Of a stretch of 64,000 nt of DNA, positions 33,601-41,720 are shown one piece after another. Source of the DNA: Anaeromyces robustus (taxonomy: Eukaryota; Neocallimastigomycota; Neocallimastigomycetes; Neocallimastigales; Neocallimastigaceae); NCBI GenBank assembly GCA_002104895.1, contig MCFG01000322.1, positions 18,282 through 82,281 of the forward strand, in the 5' to 3' direction. Positions within the stretch are counted from its first letter, which is position 1, and each line of letters opens with the position of its first letter. The position numbers were made by a program, and so were the translations under genes. The notes below the pieces were generated by a model. It had not been told where the DNA came from. It was given only the letters and a program-made list of their open reading frames with translations, and did no database searches.

Positions 33601-35329
33601 TAATATTTAATTTTTTAATAACTCTACATGCATAAGATATTTTACTTTCTTTTTTAATACATGAATTTTCATTACAAGAATCATTATTACATTTATTTTT
33701 ATCTTTTTTATTACTAAAATCGTTATTATTACTATCACTAATTTCTTCACTAATTTTACTATCACTAATACTATCATTAATGCTATCAATATCACTAGTA
33801 CTATCGCTATTACTATCAAACATAAAACTATCATTAACATCACTTTCATAGTCAACATCACTATCATTGATTGTACGAACTAATCTTCCTTTGAAATATT
33901 CTTCTCTCTCTTCTTCGTCTTCAATAGACCAGTTAGCTTTTGAAATAGAGGGTTCTTCCTTAAACGTCTTCTTAACCTCATTCCTCTCACCTTCATCTTC
34001 AGCAGGTTCTTTTCCTTTTCTTGATATAATTTTGATAACTGGTTTCTTTTCTTTCTTTGAGTTTCTTTTTCTCTTTCCATAATTGCAGAAACGTGCACAG
34101 AAACCAGAACTGAAAGCTAATTTCTTATTGTCGTGGTAGTTTGAGGGGCAGTGCTTTTCGATCCAAGGTAAACCTAAAATGATATCGACATCAGGGATTC
34201 GAAGGACATAAAATTTAATAAGTTCATAGTGGTTTCTTTTTCTTAAAATACATTTTTCTGTTTCTTTTTTAACCTTGGAAATTCCATAGCCTAACCCAGA
34301 CACTCCAAAAGGTTCCTTTATTTGATTTATATTAATACCGATTAATTTAGCAAATTCTGGGTGAATAAAATTAAGGTCTGCCCCAGAATCAATGAGTACC
34401 CTAGCTTTGTGTTCGTTCACCTCATTAGTACTAATATAAAAGTCAATCACGTTATTCCTTTCTTCTTCTACAGTAGCCTTTTTTAAGTTTGATTTATGTA
34501 AACCCACGGTAGCACCAGGTTCAATTCCTTTCTCGCGTAAGGTTCTCTTAATTATTTTCATTTGTTTCGGTCTTTTCTTATTCGGGCAGTTGAACCTCAT
34601 GTGTCCTTTTTGTTTACAGTAGAAACAAACTCCTTTCTTCCTTTCTTCTTCAAAAGTTTTAGTCTCTTCTCTGTATGGATTTTTATACGGCTGATAATAC
34701 TGGGAGGTCCTTGGATTTTTTCTTATTCGATACAGGTCAATGTCCATAGGATCATTACCTGTTTGATGTTGATAATACGTTTCCAACGTATCATTTCTTT
34801 TAATCAAATTTTCGACTGTTACAACAGTTCTAAACAGTCTTTCTAGGGAATTGGGATTTGGATCTACTACAGCAATCTTTTCCCTCAATTGCTGTTTTAA
34901 ACCTCTAATAAACATATGAATTTTAGCGCTTTCATTAAAATTTGAGCTCTGACCGATTCTCTGAAATTCGGTTATATACTCAAAAACATATCCGAAGCGC
35001 TTTTGTCTGAGGTTGCATAATCTCTCATTCGCTACCACTGCTTCTGTAGTGTAGTCTCCGAAATTTGATCGGAGTTCCCTAACAAATTCATGGTAGTCGT
35101 TAAGCAATGGGCTGTTGTTTCTTCTTAACACTGAGGCCCATTCTAAAGCTTTTCCAAACATATACGACATGAGGAATCTGATTTTATTTTCATCTTCCCT
35201 GAACCGTTCTGGATTGGATTCCATTGTTAATTCTGCTCGAGTTAGGAATCCATCTAAATCTCCGTGCTTCCCTGTGAAAATAGGGGGTTCGTTTACTAAT
35301 TTGAAATGTTGATTGTGTTGTTCTCCCAT
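30602..35329 (-). CDS. gag-pol: Gyp-B Gag-Pol polyprotein with chromodomain
   Basis: One uninterrupted frame. It can be read from a GTG at 35392 (1596 residues), but the ATG at 35329 is the likely start because Gyp-B2 begins at the equivalent MGDNNNQH. Domains in 1596-residue numbering: Gag about 22-250; zinc knuckle C256-C259-H264-C269; protease D335 (LIDSGAD); Asp/Ser/Asn-rich linker 508-575; reverse transcriptase with YIDD at 796-799; RNase H from D944 (VETDASNFA); integrase zinc module H1153, H1160, C1190, C1193; catalytic D1223, D1283, E1319; GPF block near 1453; chromodomain about 1516-1561 (YYLMSWKGNDPVDQSW). It makes all proteins for particle assembly, cDNA synthesis and integration, the chromodomain probably steering to heterochromatin. 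All key residues are present, so it is presumably active. Confidence 0.95.
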   Translation of the reverse strand: MGEQHNQHFKLVNEPPIFTGKHGDLDGFLTRAELTMESNPERFREDENKIRFLMSYMFGKALEWASVLRRNNSPLLNDYHEFVRELRSNFGDYTTEAVVANERLCNLRQKRFGYVFEYITEFQRIGQSSNFNESAKIHMFIRGLKQQLREKIAVVDPNPNSLERLFRTVVTVENLIKRNDTLETYYQHQTGNDPMDIDLYRIRKNPRTSQYYQPYKNPYREETKTFEEERKKGVCFYCKQKGHMRFNCPNKKRPKQMKIIKRTLREKGIEPGATVGLHKSNLKKATVEEERNNVIDFYISTNEVNEHKARVLIDSGADLNFIHPEFAKLIGININQIKEPFGVSGLGYGISKVKKETEKCILRKRNHYELIKFYVLRIPDVDIILGLPWIEKHCPSNYHDNKKLAFSSGFCARFCNYGKRKRNSKKEKKPVIKIISRKGKEPAEDEGERNEVKKTFKEEPSISKANWSIEDEEEREEYFKGRLVRTINDSDVDYESDVNDSFMFDSNSDSTSDIDSINDSISDSKISEEISDSNNNDFSNKKDKNKCNNDSCNENSCIKKESKISYACRVIKKLNIINKDEKMVTVPSQYIDFIDVFNEQNCKKLPPHRDYDCEIKLKENSSLFYGPLYSLNEIEREELKRYLKENLEKGFIRKSTSPAGAPILFVKKKDGSLRLCVDYRKLNEMTIRNSYPLPLISDLLDRVKGAKIFTKLDLKSAYNLVRIKEGDEFKTAFRTRYGHYEYLVMPFGLKNAPATFQHFINDVLSDYLDEFVISYIDDILIYSKNIKEHHTHVTKVLIKLLENNLYLNLEKCEFDVEETTFLGYVISRRGLEMDKEKVKAVLDWPVPKNVKEIQSFIGLCNYYRIFIKDFAKIANPLHKLTRKNVPYNWSDEQQNAFDTLKNLFTSAPILKHPDSNQQFIVETDASNFAVGAILSQEFDGKLHPIAFLSKSLNQAQRNYPIYDKELLAIKTALEEWRHYLEGARQRFIIYTDHKNLTFPRKPEMLSQRQIRWNEFLSRFDFELIYRAGKKSGKPDILSRRSDHLFNVYRITSCCVIRVCNIEDKTIVSSILKNLKSDEFYNKAREFILEGRNGNAPFKKMDCLKLDGDGFLLFNNLIYVPYNLRGKILEIHHDSITAGHFGVLKTFELISRNFWWPKMRKDIKKFIKSCFICCKSKVPKHKPYGLLSPLSTPERPWKEISMDFIVELPKSREMTTIMVVVDRLTKMAHFIPLRCLPTASIAADSFINNIFRLHGFPDSIISDRGSQFTSEFWNRMCKLLDINHSLSTANHPHTDGQTERVNGILEQYLRCFINERQNNWVDILPFAEFSYNNTIHQSTKQSPFFSNYGFNPKFSPEIPSFDNPNSAEKRVIDIENNIKLLKENLNNAKKTYKKYADKRRLNAPSFEVGQQVWLYKGLNIKNSKKKLADQMMGPFTITKKVSPLAFELDLPSDMRCHPVFHVSLLEPYHENEFKGRSLRPRRNTHLTVDSIDKSPDKIIDMKTYKGETYYLMSWKGNDPVDQSWIKEDQVTDKQLIQQYLKRSRKGKSSEEDDFNNDYYIRHKPRPVFINIEPRKL

Positions 35330-35509
35330 ATTGCTTCGTTCTTCTAATGAGAGATTCTCCAAAATACTATTAATAATAATTAAGTCTGACACTTTGTATG
35401 AATTGACTTAACTAACTTATTTATTATATTTTATGAAAAGTCGACCAGGACGCTATCCCGATTGCAATGGGTGTCGGTCGAGTTTTCTTAAATAATAAAT
35501 AAATAAAAA

Positions 35510-35557
<48 letters not shown>

Positions 35558-35791
35558 GTCTTCCAAACCACGTACTTTTACTAGTAGCAAGGCAGTTTCT
35601 TGAACAAGTTATATTCTAACTGGCAGCTTCTGGACTGGTAGCTTTCTAACTGGTAGTTTTCTAACTGGTAGTTTTCTAACTGGTAGTTTTCTAACTGGTA
35701 GTTTTCTAACTGGTAGTATTCTAACTAGTAGCTTCTGGACTGGTTGTTGTAACGTATTTTTTTTTTTTTTAAAATCAAAGGTAATTGTTAT
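35330..35791 (-). other. Gyp-B 5' leader
   Basis: Contains the primer-binding region next to the LTR (35781-35792), about seven 15-bp repeats with GGTAG (sense CTACC) at 35625-35745, a T-run of about 42 (35512-35554), and GGTGTCGGTCGAG near 35470, shared with Gyp-B2. Confidence 0.8.
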
Positions 35792-35980
35792 TGTAAAGGA
35801 TTGTTAAAAAATAGATTACAACAACAATTTAAAAACACTAACACGAAAATTAAAAAAAATATTCTAATAAAAATATATTTTGTTAAAATATATGTTTTAT
35901 TAATTTTCTGAAAATTAAAAAATTTAAAATAATAACAATTACACCTTTCAAAATTTAAGAAATTTTGAAGTATTTTTATA
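35781..35980 (-). promoter_or_regulatory. Gyp-B TATA box, self-primer and primer-binding site
   Basis: TATAAAAATA (sense) at 35971-35980, then about 30 bp downstream GTAATTGTTATT (35931-35942, sense), then after the LTR end the complementary AATAACAATTAC (35781-35792, sense). The layout is that of Tf1: the transcript 5' end folds back on the leader to prime minus-strand cDNA. Confidence 0.7.
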
Positions 35981-36431
35981 TTTTTTTTTATAATTATATT
36001 TATTATATATTATACTAATTTATTTATATTTAATTTCTATTTATTTACGGACTATCTAACTAACTAAACTTTATTATTTAATAAATTTATTTATTATTTC
36101 TAAAAATGGAAATTTTAAATTAACTATTTAAACTAAGACTAAATAATTTCAATTGAGTTCATTTATTATTTATTTATTATTCTAATATTAATAATATATT
36201 TTATTATATATTTTAAATTTAAAAACAATGAAAAATTTTATAAATTAAAAGTGAAAAAATTAATATTTCACAAAATAAATTAATAATTTATTTTGTTTTG
36301 AACTTTATTTAATTGATTTAAATTATTGTTTCACAATAATTTTACAGAAATATTTTTTGTAATTCAGTTACTTGAAAAGTGGCTGAATTTAAAATTAAAG
36401 ATATTATAATGTGGCGTATAATATCTTTACA
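35792..36431 (-). repeat. Gyp-B 5' LTR
   Basis: 640 bp. At its sense start is a perfect 12-bp hairpin (36397-36428) with loop CGCCACAT. Its outer end cuts the virus-like island. Confidence 0.92.
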
Positions 36432-38060
36432 CAGACCCAGAATATGCAGGATATTTGAAAATACCGTTTAATCAATGTAAGAAAAGGTACGATTGGTTTT
36501 GCACCGGCTAGTAATATATTTATAGTAAGTTTTTATAAAATAAAGACTCGTCAAACAAACCAAGTTGGTTATATAATAGGTGCTGTTTATGTTAAAAGAA
36601 GACCTAGTACATACACAGTACATAACGATAGATATATATATTTTTTACCTACTAGTGATTATTTAAATGTTGGCGGTGTTAACAATGAATTAATATCTAG
36701 AATTGTATTAAATAAAGACGGACACAACGCGAAAACTGGTGCATATTATTATAATTATTTTTCAGCCCCATTTTTAGATTCTCTTGATATTAATGATATT
36801 CCTTATGAAGACAAAGATATCGGTATTACTGTTTAATAACCCCTCTATTTTGTTTATATATATACTAACTTGCCTTTATAATTAGATAGATCTTCCACAG
36901 AAAATGAGACAATTCCTGTTAATCCTGATATACAAAAAGCTTTAACTGTTTATAACGCGTTACCTGTTTCAGAATCAATTACGTTATCAGATGTATTAGT
37001 ACCTAGATTGAATATGGAAATAAATCCATTGGTTTTACAAGTATTTGATGGTTTAGAAGATAAAGTTGTTTCTTCTGTGGATTTAAATGATATTAAAGTA
37101 TTAGATATTATGACATTACCTACTGTAGTCACCAATAATGGAGAAGCTGTTGTAGATTTTGTAGAAATGTTCGGAGCGCCTTTATCAAGGTTTAAATTTA
37201 ACGTTAATGTTCCAACTTCTTCCTCTTTACAGTTAGAAAATAAAAATTTAACAATTACTTCAAATGGTACACAAACAATTATTCCTAGTACAGGTTATGA
37301 CGCTTTGGCTAGTGTAGCATTAACAACTAATGTATCGCCCAATTTAGAAGATGTTATTTATGTGCGAAACGAGGATATTATAAATAAAGATGCCCCAATT
37401 CAAATCACTCCAAGTAGTGGTTATGATGGGCTTAGTAGAGTACAAGTTAACCCAGTTAAATTAGAATCTTATGCACAAAGAACAATTACTACCAACGGAA
37501 CACATACTTTGTCTCCAGATACTCTAGGTGGTTTAAAGCTCGGATTTTTAGGTGATGTAACTGTAGACGTAAATGTTACACCAACTATGAATTTAGAAAC
37601 GAAACAATTGTCTATAAGAAATAACGGCTCAATGACTATAGTTCCGGATACAGGATACGATGGAATTAGTTCTGTACAACTTGGTATAAGTGTACTACCA
37701 AATTTAACGAATGTTTCAAGGACTTATACCACTAATGGTACTTATACTATACAATTAGATACGACTCAGTATGATGGAATTGACACTGCTACAGTAAATG
37801 TGAATGTTCCACAGACTGGTTTAAATACTACATTAAGCAGATTTGGAGCGAGGAATAACTCTTTATCAATTTATACAGAAAATGATTTAAATAAACACAT
37901 TTCAAATTTTAATGTTTCTATTAGTGCTGATGGGGGTTATATACTCGTAAAACCACCTGTTGGAGCATATAGTTTTTATGAAATTATTTATTATGTTAAT
38001 ATTTCAAGTTACACTTATGAATTTGAAGTGACAAATTTCATGTTCATTTTCGTTTATTAA
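36432..38060 (+). CDS. Putative virion protein gene with intron(s) and phage-like beta repeats, 5'-truncated
   Basis: Main frame: 36459-36822, a 63-nt intron (36823-36885), then 36886-38060. Without splicing the first part stops at 36834. The first part (GYIIGAVYVKRRP, GAYYYNYFSAPF) is unassigned and could be the end of a capsid domain; this is inference. The second part, 391 codons, has five or six repeats of about 40 residues with the pattern T-x-NGT-x-T, GYDG(I/L)SSV and V-x-V at 37008-frame residues 78-109, 117-150, 157-190, 199-229 and 237-267. Such repeats are familiar from tail-associated proteins of gut Firmicutes phages. The last 19 codons overlap the rep gene. The ATG at 37014 is not needed if the intron is real. 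A possible second intron is at 36477-36525. Confidence 0.55.
36477..36525 (+). other. Candidate mini-intron (49 nt)
   Basis: GTAAGA at the left, TAGTAAT at 36509-36515 and ATAG at the right. Removing it joins the 36434 frame to the main frame in phase. Alternative: the 36459 frame is read straight through and a frameshift lies just upstream. Confidence 0.35.
36823..36885 (+). other. Spliceosomal intron (63 nt)
   Basis: Starts GTATTAC, has a perfect TACTAAC branch site at 36863-36869, and ends TAATTAG 17 nt beyond the branch A. It contains the TAA that ends the upstream frame. Removal leaves G + AT, a complete codon, and keeps both flanking frames open. Confidence 0.72.
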
Positions 38061-39125
38061 TTGTCCTACATTAGCCATTTGTGTTATTATATCAGTTAAA
38101 CTATAATCTTTTTGTTTTTGATCTTCGAAAATTTCATTTTTACCAAGTTTAAGTGATGAAATAAATTTATATGCTTCATTTAGGTTAGATACAGTTAGTC
38201 TATGTTTAGTATTTATAAGTTCAAGTTCAGCAATTCTATTGTTTTGTATATGTATTAATTGTTTTAATCCTTTAATAATACTTTTATATAAAGTATAATC
38301 TTCCCAATATTTACTATTATTAAAGTCATAATGCATAGTACAATAATTAATAGAAATAACACTTTCAGAAGTTGTAGAGATTGTTTCTAAAAAGTAGTCT
38401 TCGTCTTTTTGTTGAAAATCTTCGTAATAAGCGAAACTCTTGTTAGTTTCTAGGGAGTTATTATGATTTCTTTCATCGATGATAGATAACAATTTCATTC
38501 TTCTTTCTTTCTTTTGGTTTTCGCGGTCAGCTTTTACAATAGAATGAGTTGAAAAATATTTTTTTAGTCTGTCTTCTCTTGGCCATTCAAAAAAGTTTCC
38601 CAATTTGGTTAATTCAACTGTAAATAATCTTCTATGTAAAGGTTCATAGTTTTCAGTGACCAGTTCACCGTTTTCTTTTGTACACAATTTTTTTAAAGAA
38701 TAATTACTTGTCATAATAACCCAGAATGGTCTAATTTTGTTTATAGTAGCGCCCTTAACTTCAACTGGAAAAGGGTATTGATCACAAAGTTGTTTTAAAA
38801 GATTACCGGAATGACAAACCCATTGTGGTTCCAATTCTTCGATAACTACTATTTTTTCACCCTTGTAGCTATCCCACCATTTGTTAGATTTTTTATTGTA
38901 TACTTCAAGTTTTTGATATTCTAGATTATTTTGTCCACAATAGATAAACCAAAATTGTTGTAAGTGGTAGATAATGTCTTCAATACAATGAGACTTACCA
39001 GTACCAGTAGGACCCCAAATAAGAATAAAGAAATCGCGAAAAAAGTTGCCATATTTATTGTTTAGAAGCATATTTTCAGTTATTAAATTTTCAACATGTA
39101 TTTTTTTTAATTTTGTATCAAATTT
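38004..39125 (-). CDS. rep: CRESS-type replication protein, superfamily 3 helicase part, 5'-truncated
   Basis: 355 residues from ATG 39071; the frame stays open upstream to the LTR at 39126, so the true start is lost. Walker A GPTGTGKS (20-27), Walker B KIVVIEEL (73-80), motif C IMTSN (119-123) and an arginine-finger-like HRRLF (146-150) are the superfamily 3 helicase set of circular Rep-encoding ssDNA viruses. Walker B has EE where DD or DE is common. The N-terminal HUH endonuclease expected in such Reps is missing, removed at the island border. After the helicase comes an unusual extension of about 190 residues with a coiled-coil-like stretch (IQNNRIAELELINTKHRL). It would unwind replicating DNA if complete; as it stands it is probably non-functional. 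Confidence 0.8.
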   Translation of the reverse strand, partial: KFDTKLKKIHVENLITENMLLNNKYGNFFRDFFILIWGPTGTGKSHCIEDIIYHLQQFWFIYCGQNNLEYQKLEVYNKKSNKWWDSYKGEKIVVIEELEPQWVCHSGNLLKQLCDQYPFPVEVKGATINKIRPFWVIMTSNYSLKKLCTKENGELVTENYEPLHRRLFTVELTKLGNFFEWPREDRLKKYFSTHSIVKADRENQKKERRMKLLSIIDERNHNNSLETNKSFAYYEDFQQKDEDYFLETISTTSESVISINYCTMHYDFNNSKYWEDYTLYKSIIKGLKQLIHIQNNRIAELELINTKHRLTVSNLNEAYKFISSLKLGKNEIFEDQKQKDYSLTDIITQMANVGQLINENEHEICHFKFISVT

Positions 39126-39517
39126 AAAAAATATTTTAACTAAAAGTTTTACACCTATTTATACTTTTTGCGGAAAAATAGTTTTAAAAATAAAAGTTCA
39201 TAAAAAATAATAAAAATTGCTAGAAACTAAGATATTTTGTTATAAAATGAATCTCATAGAAAAATAAAGAAATATTATATAATTTTTTCTTAAAGTTTCT
39301 AATTTCATTCCATGTAATTCTATAAAGAAATACAGAAATAAAATACAGAAACAAATACAGAATAAAATACAGAAATTTATAATAAATAAATTTAAAATAA
39401 AATTTTTATAAAATTTGGAACAAGGTGTGAGTCGAACCCAGAGTGTTCGCCCAGATGGTCATAGTTACTAACCACTAGACCATGGTTACTATTTTACTGA
39501 TTGAGAGATTCGTTACA
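39126..39517 (-). repeat. NA2 3' LTR, U3 part only
   Basis: It ends normally (sense TGTAACGAATC at 39517) but stops on the other side at AATATTTTAACT, just after the TATA region and before the self-primer. Confidence 0.85.
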
Positions 39518-39839
39518 TGGTCCTCCTTCAGGATTCGGATACCAGACGAATCTTAAAACTAAACTATACTAAGAAAAATTTTAACTAAATTTTTAAACTA
39601 TACTAAAACTATACTATATAGGTGTAAAAATAATATAATTTGATATTAATAAAAATACATGAATATTAATAAAATACATGAATATTAATAAAGTTTACAT
39701 GGTATTAATAATAATAATAAGCTAAACTAAACTAAACTAAACTAAGATTTAAACTAATAATAATACTAAGTTTGATATTAATAAAAATATTGATAGAATA
39801 AGATTAATAGTTGAGATTCATTATTTAAGTTTTTCTTTT
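39518..39839 (-). other. NA2 3' untranslated region
   Basis: Contains the purine tract, the pre-tract hairpin (GATTCG/CGAATC) and TTAATAAAAATACATGAA-type repeats. No gene. Confidence 0.75.
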
Positions 39840-41720
39840 TCATTTTGATTTATTTTTAACAAAGTAACAAAGTAAATTTTCAGGTGGTTTATCTTCATAA
39901 GGGAGATATGCATCAAGTTTAAATTCTTTAAATTTGTTGTTTTGTTTTCTTTTGTATTTAATTGATTTTGAATTACAGATTACAAAGTATGAAGAGTTGT
40001 TAATAATTTCTTTTGAATTTGCTAAGAAAAAATTTTGACATGTAGAATATTTATTTGATTTTGAATAAAAATATGAATTTGATTTATTTTTATCATTCAC
40101 ACTCTCCTTCGAAAAGATTGGATTATTGGGTTTTGAAAGATTAATATTTTGAATAGGTTGATTTTGAGTATAGGATTTCAAACAAGAATTAGGATTATCA
40201 GAGGAAAAAGATTGATTACTAGGATTACAGGAATTATTACTAAGATTAACAGTATTACAAGAATTTGTACCAAGGTTAACAGGATTATAAGAATTTTTAC
40301 TAGGAAGTACACAAGAGTTAGAAACATGAATTGGTTTATTATTATTTTTCAAAGGTTGAGAATTACTTGATTTTGTACGTTCAGAGTGGAAACAAGAAGT
40401 ATTACAGGAAGATTTATTGCCAGAGTGATTATCAAGATTATTATTATTTTTAGAATGAGGTTTACAAGATTTATCAGATTTTGTATTTTGAGAATTCGTC
40501 ACGAATGAATTTGGGAGTATTAAACAATTTGAAAGACAGTAATTTGAATTGAAAGTTATTTCTTTAGTTGTAAAATTGATAATGGGATTGTGAGTTACGA
40601 GCCAATCTATTCCAAGAATACCACAATACGAAGGTAGATCCACAATATAGAATTCTGTTTTACAAAGGTGATTTTTATATTTCAATGAGATGGGAAACGT
40701 TTTACCAAAAATTGTTTGATTTCCGGCTACTCCAGAAACGGCAGGAAAAGTAGAATCAGAATCAAAAGGAATATTGTTTTCTTTAGCAAAGTGTATATCC
40801 ATAAGATTTAATTGAGAACCTGAATCGATGAGTAGTTTAGCATTGCAAGAAGAGTTTAAAGTTTGTAGATTGAATTCGGCAACTGGAGCATTCAAAGATG
40901 GATCATCAGAAAGTCTAGGTCTTGATTTTGGTTTGGATTCTGGATTAGAAATAAAAGCATTGCTGGAAGAGGGTTTATTGTCATCTTCATTCACTTTATT
41001 CTTTAAAGGGCAATTATTAATTTGATGATTTTTTGATCCACAGTAGAAACAAAGATGTTCTTTTCTTCTTCTTTCTTTTTCTTCACGAGTTATTGTTTCA
41101 TTAGATTTATTCGAAGCAAATTGAAAAGAGTTAGTATGACGACCAAAAGAATGATTACTTGAATTATTTGATTTAAAATATTGATTATGAGTAGAAAGTC
41201 TTAAATCTATACGAGAAGCTATGGTTTGAAGAGAGAATAAGGATTGTGGCCCAGGAAACATTTCTAAGATTCTAGTTGCAATATTGTCGTTTAATCCTGC
41301 GAGAAAAGCATCCATTTTAGCAGCTTCATTCCAAGAAGAGTCATCTGCGTATTTATTGAACTCCAGGATATAGCTTCTTACATCTCCAAGACGTCTCTGT
41401 TTAATGGTTCTGAGCTTTTGGTTTGCTATGAAGGTTGAATCATAATTTCCAAAGGTAGCTTTAAACTTGGATATAAACGCTTCATAGTCATCTAAACATG
41501 GGTCCACATTTTCAATTAAAGTTGCGGCCCAATTCATTGCAGAACCGTAAAGTCTGGAAATGATGTATGCAACCTTAACTGGATCTTCAGAAAATTTTTC
41601 TGGTTGCAACATGAAGACAAGGTTCATTTTTGCAAGGAAGCCTTTAAAGAAACGACGGTCTCCAGCGAATCCATCTTTGTACATAACATTTAAATTGAAA
41701 AAATTATCTTCGTTTATCAT
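39840..41720 (-). CDS. gag-pro: NA2 Gag-protease protein
   Basis: 626 residues from ATG 41720. Gag, zinc knuckle (CFYCGSKNHQINNCP) and protease (LLIDSGSQLNLMDIHFA) as in NA1. The Cys-Asn repeat section is shorter and different (NLGTNSCNTVNLSNNSCNPS). It keeps a segment, KYSTCQNFFLANSKEIINNS, that NA1 and NA5 have lost by a deletion between two SKS-coding repeats. Ends in the shared DAYLPYEDKPPENLL tail. The frame is fully open. Confidence 0.9.
   Translation of the reverse strand: MINEDNFFNLNVMYKDGFAGDRRFFKGFLAKMNLVFMLQPEKFSEDPVKVAYIISRLYGSAMNWAATLIENVDPCLDDYEAFISKFKATFGNYDSTFIANQKLRTIKQRRLGDVRSYILEFNKYADDSSWNEAAKMDAFLAGLNDNIATRILEMFPGPQSLFSLQTIASRIDLRLSTHNQYFKSNNSSNHSFGRHTNSFQFASNKSNETITREEKERRRKEHLCFYCGSKNHQINNCPLKNKVNEDDNKPSSSNAFISNPESKPKSRPRLSDDPSLNAPVAEFNLQTLNSSCNAKLLIDSGSQLNLMDIHFAKENNIPFDSDSTFPAVSGVAGNQTIFGKTFPISLKYKNHLCKTEFYIVDLPSYCGILGIDWLVTHNPIINFTTKEITFNSNYCLSNCLILPNSFVTNSQNTKSDKSCKPHSKNNNNLDNHSGNKSSCNTSCFHSERTKSSNSQPLKNNNKPIHVSNSCVLPSKNSYNPVNLGTNSCNTVNLSNNSCNPSNQSFSSDNPNSCLKSYTQNQPIQNINLSKPNNPIFSKESVNDKNKSNSYFYSKSNKYSTCQNFFLANSKEIINNSSYFVICNSKSIKYKRKQNNKFKEFKLDAYLPYEDKPPENLLCYFVKNKSK

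Larger units (their letters stand above)
29931..36431 (-). mobile_element. Gyp-B: full-length Ty3/gypsy chromovirus
   Basis: 6.5-kb element: LTRs 29931-30569 and 35792-36431 (near-identical), purine tract (sense AAGGAGAGAGAT) just before the 3' LTR, one intact gag-pol ORF and a 460-bp leader with a poly-T/A tract and 15-bp repeats. LTR near-identity and the open ORF indicate a very recent insertion. The outer flanks (ATAAAA and CAGAC) do not match, so no target duplication is visible. The left neighbour is the MULE palindrome and the right neighbour the virus-like island. Confidence 0.93.
36432..39125. mobile_element. Endogenous CRESS-DNA-virus-like element, truncated at both ends
   Basis: A 2.7-kb non-retroviral island between the Gyp-B LTR and the NA2 LTR. 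Two genes face each other and overlap tail to tail by 57 bp (38004-38060), the ambisense layout of many circular Rep-encoding ssDNA viruses. Both lose their 5' ends at the island borders, so the shared upstream region that would carry the replication origin is absent. Base composition is less extreme than the surrounding spacers. Identity rests on the Rep helicase. Host and viral family cannot be named from sequence alone. Confidence 0.72.

Noticed and set aside
31177-35312. Several 60-95 residue ORFs within Gyp-B
   Set aside because: Overlap the intact gag-pol frame on either strand and show no family features.
35512-35554. Long T-run as a poly(A) tail of a LINE or processed pseudogene
   Set aside because: It lies inside the Gyp-B leader, and similar runs occur in the NA and Gyp-A leaders.
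37008-38060. Bacteriophage or bacterial contamination
   Set aside because: An intron with TACTAAC, a convergent CRESS-type Rep and LTR elements on both sides argue for eukaryotic DNA, although assembly joins should be verified.
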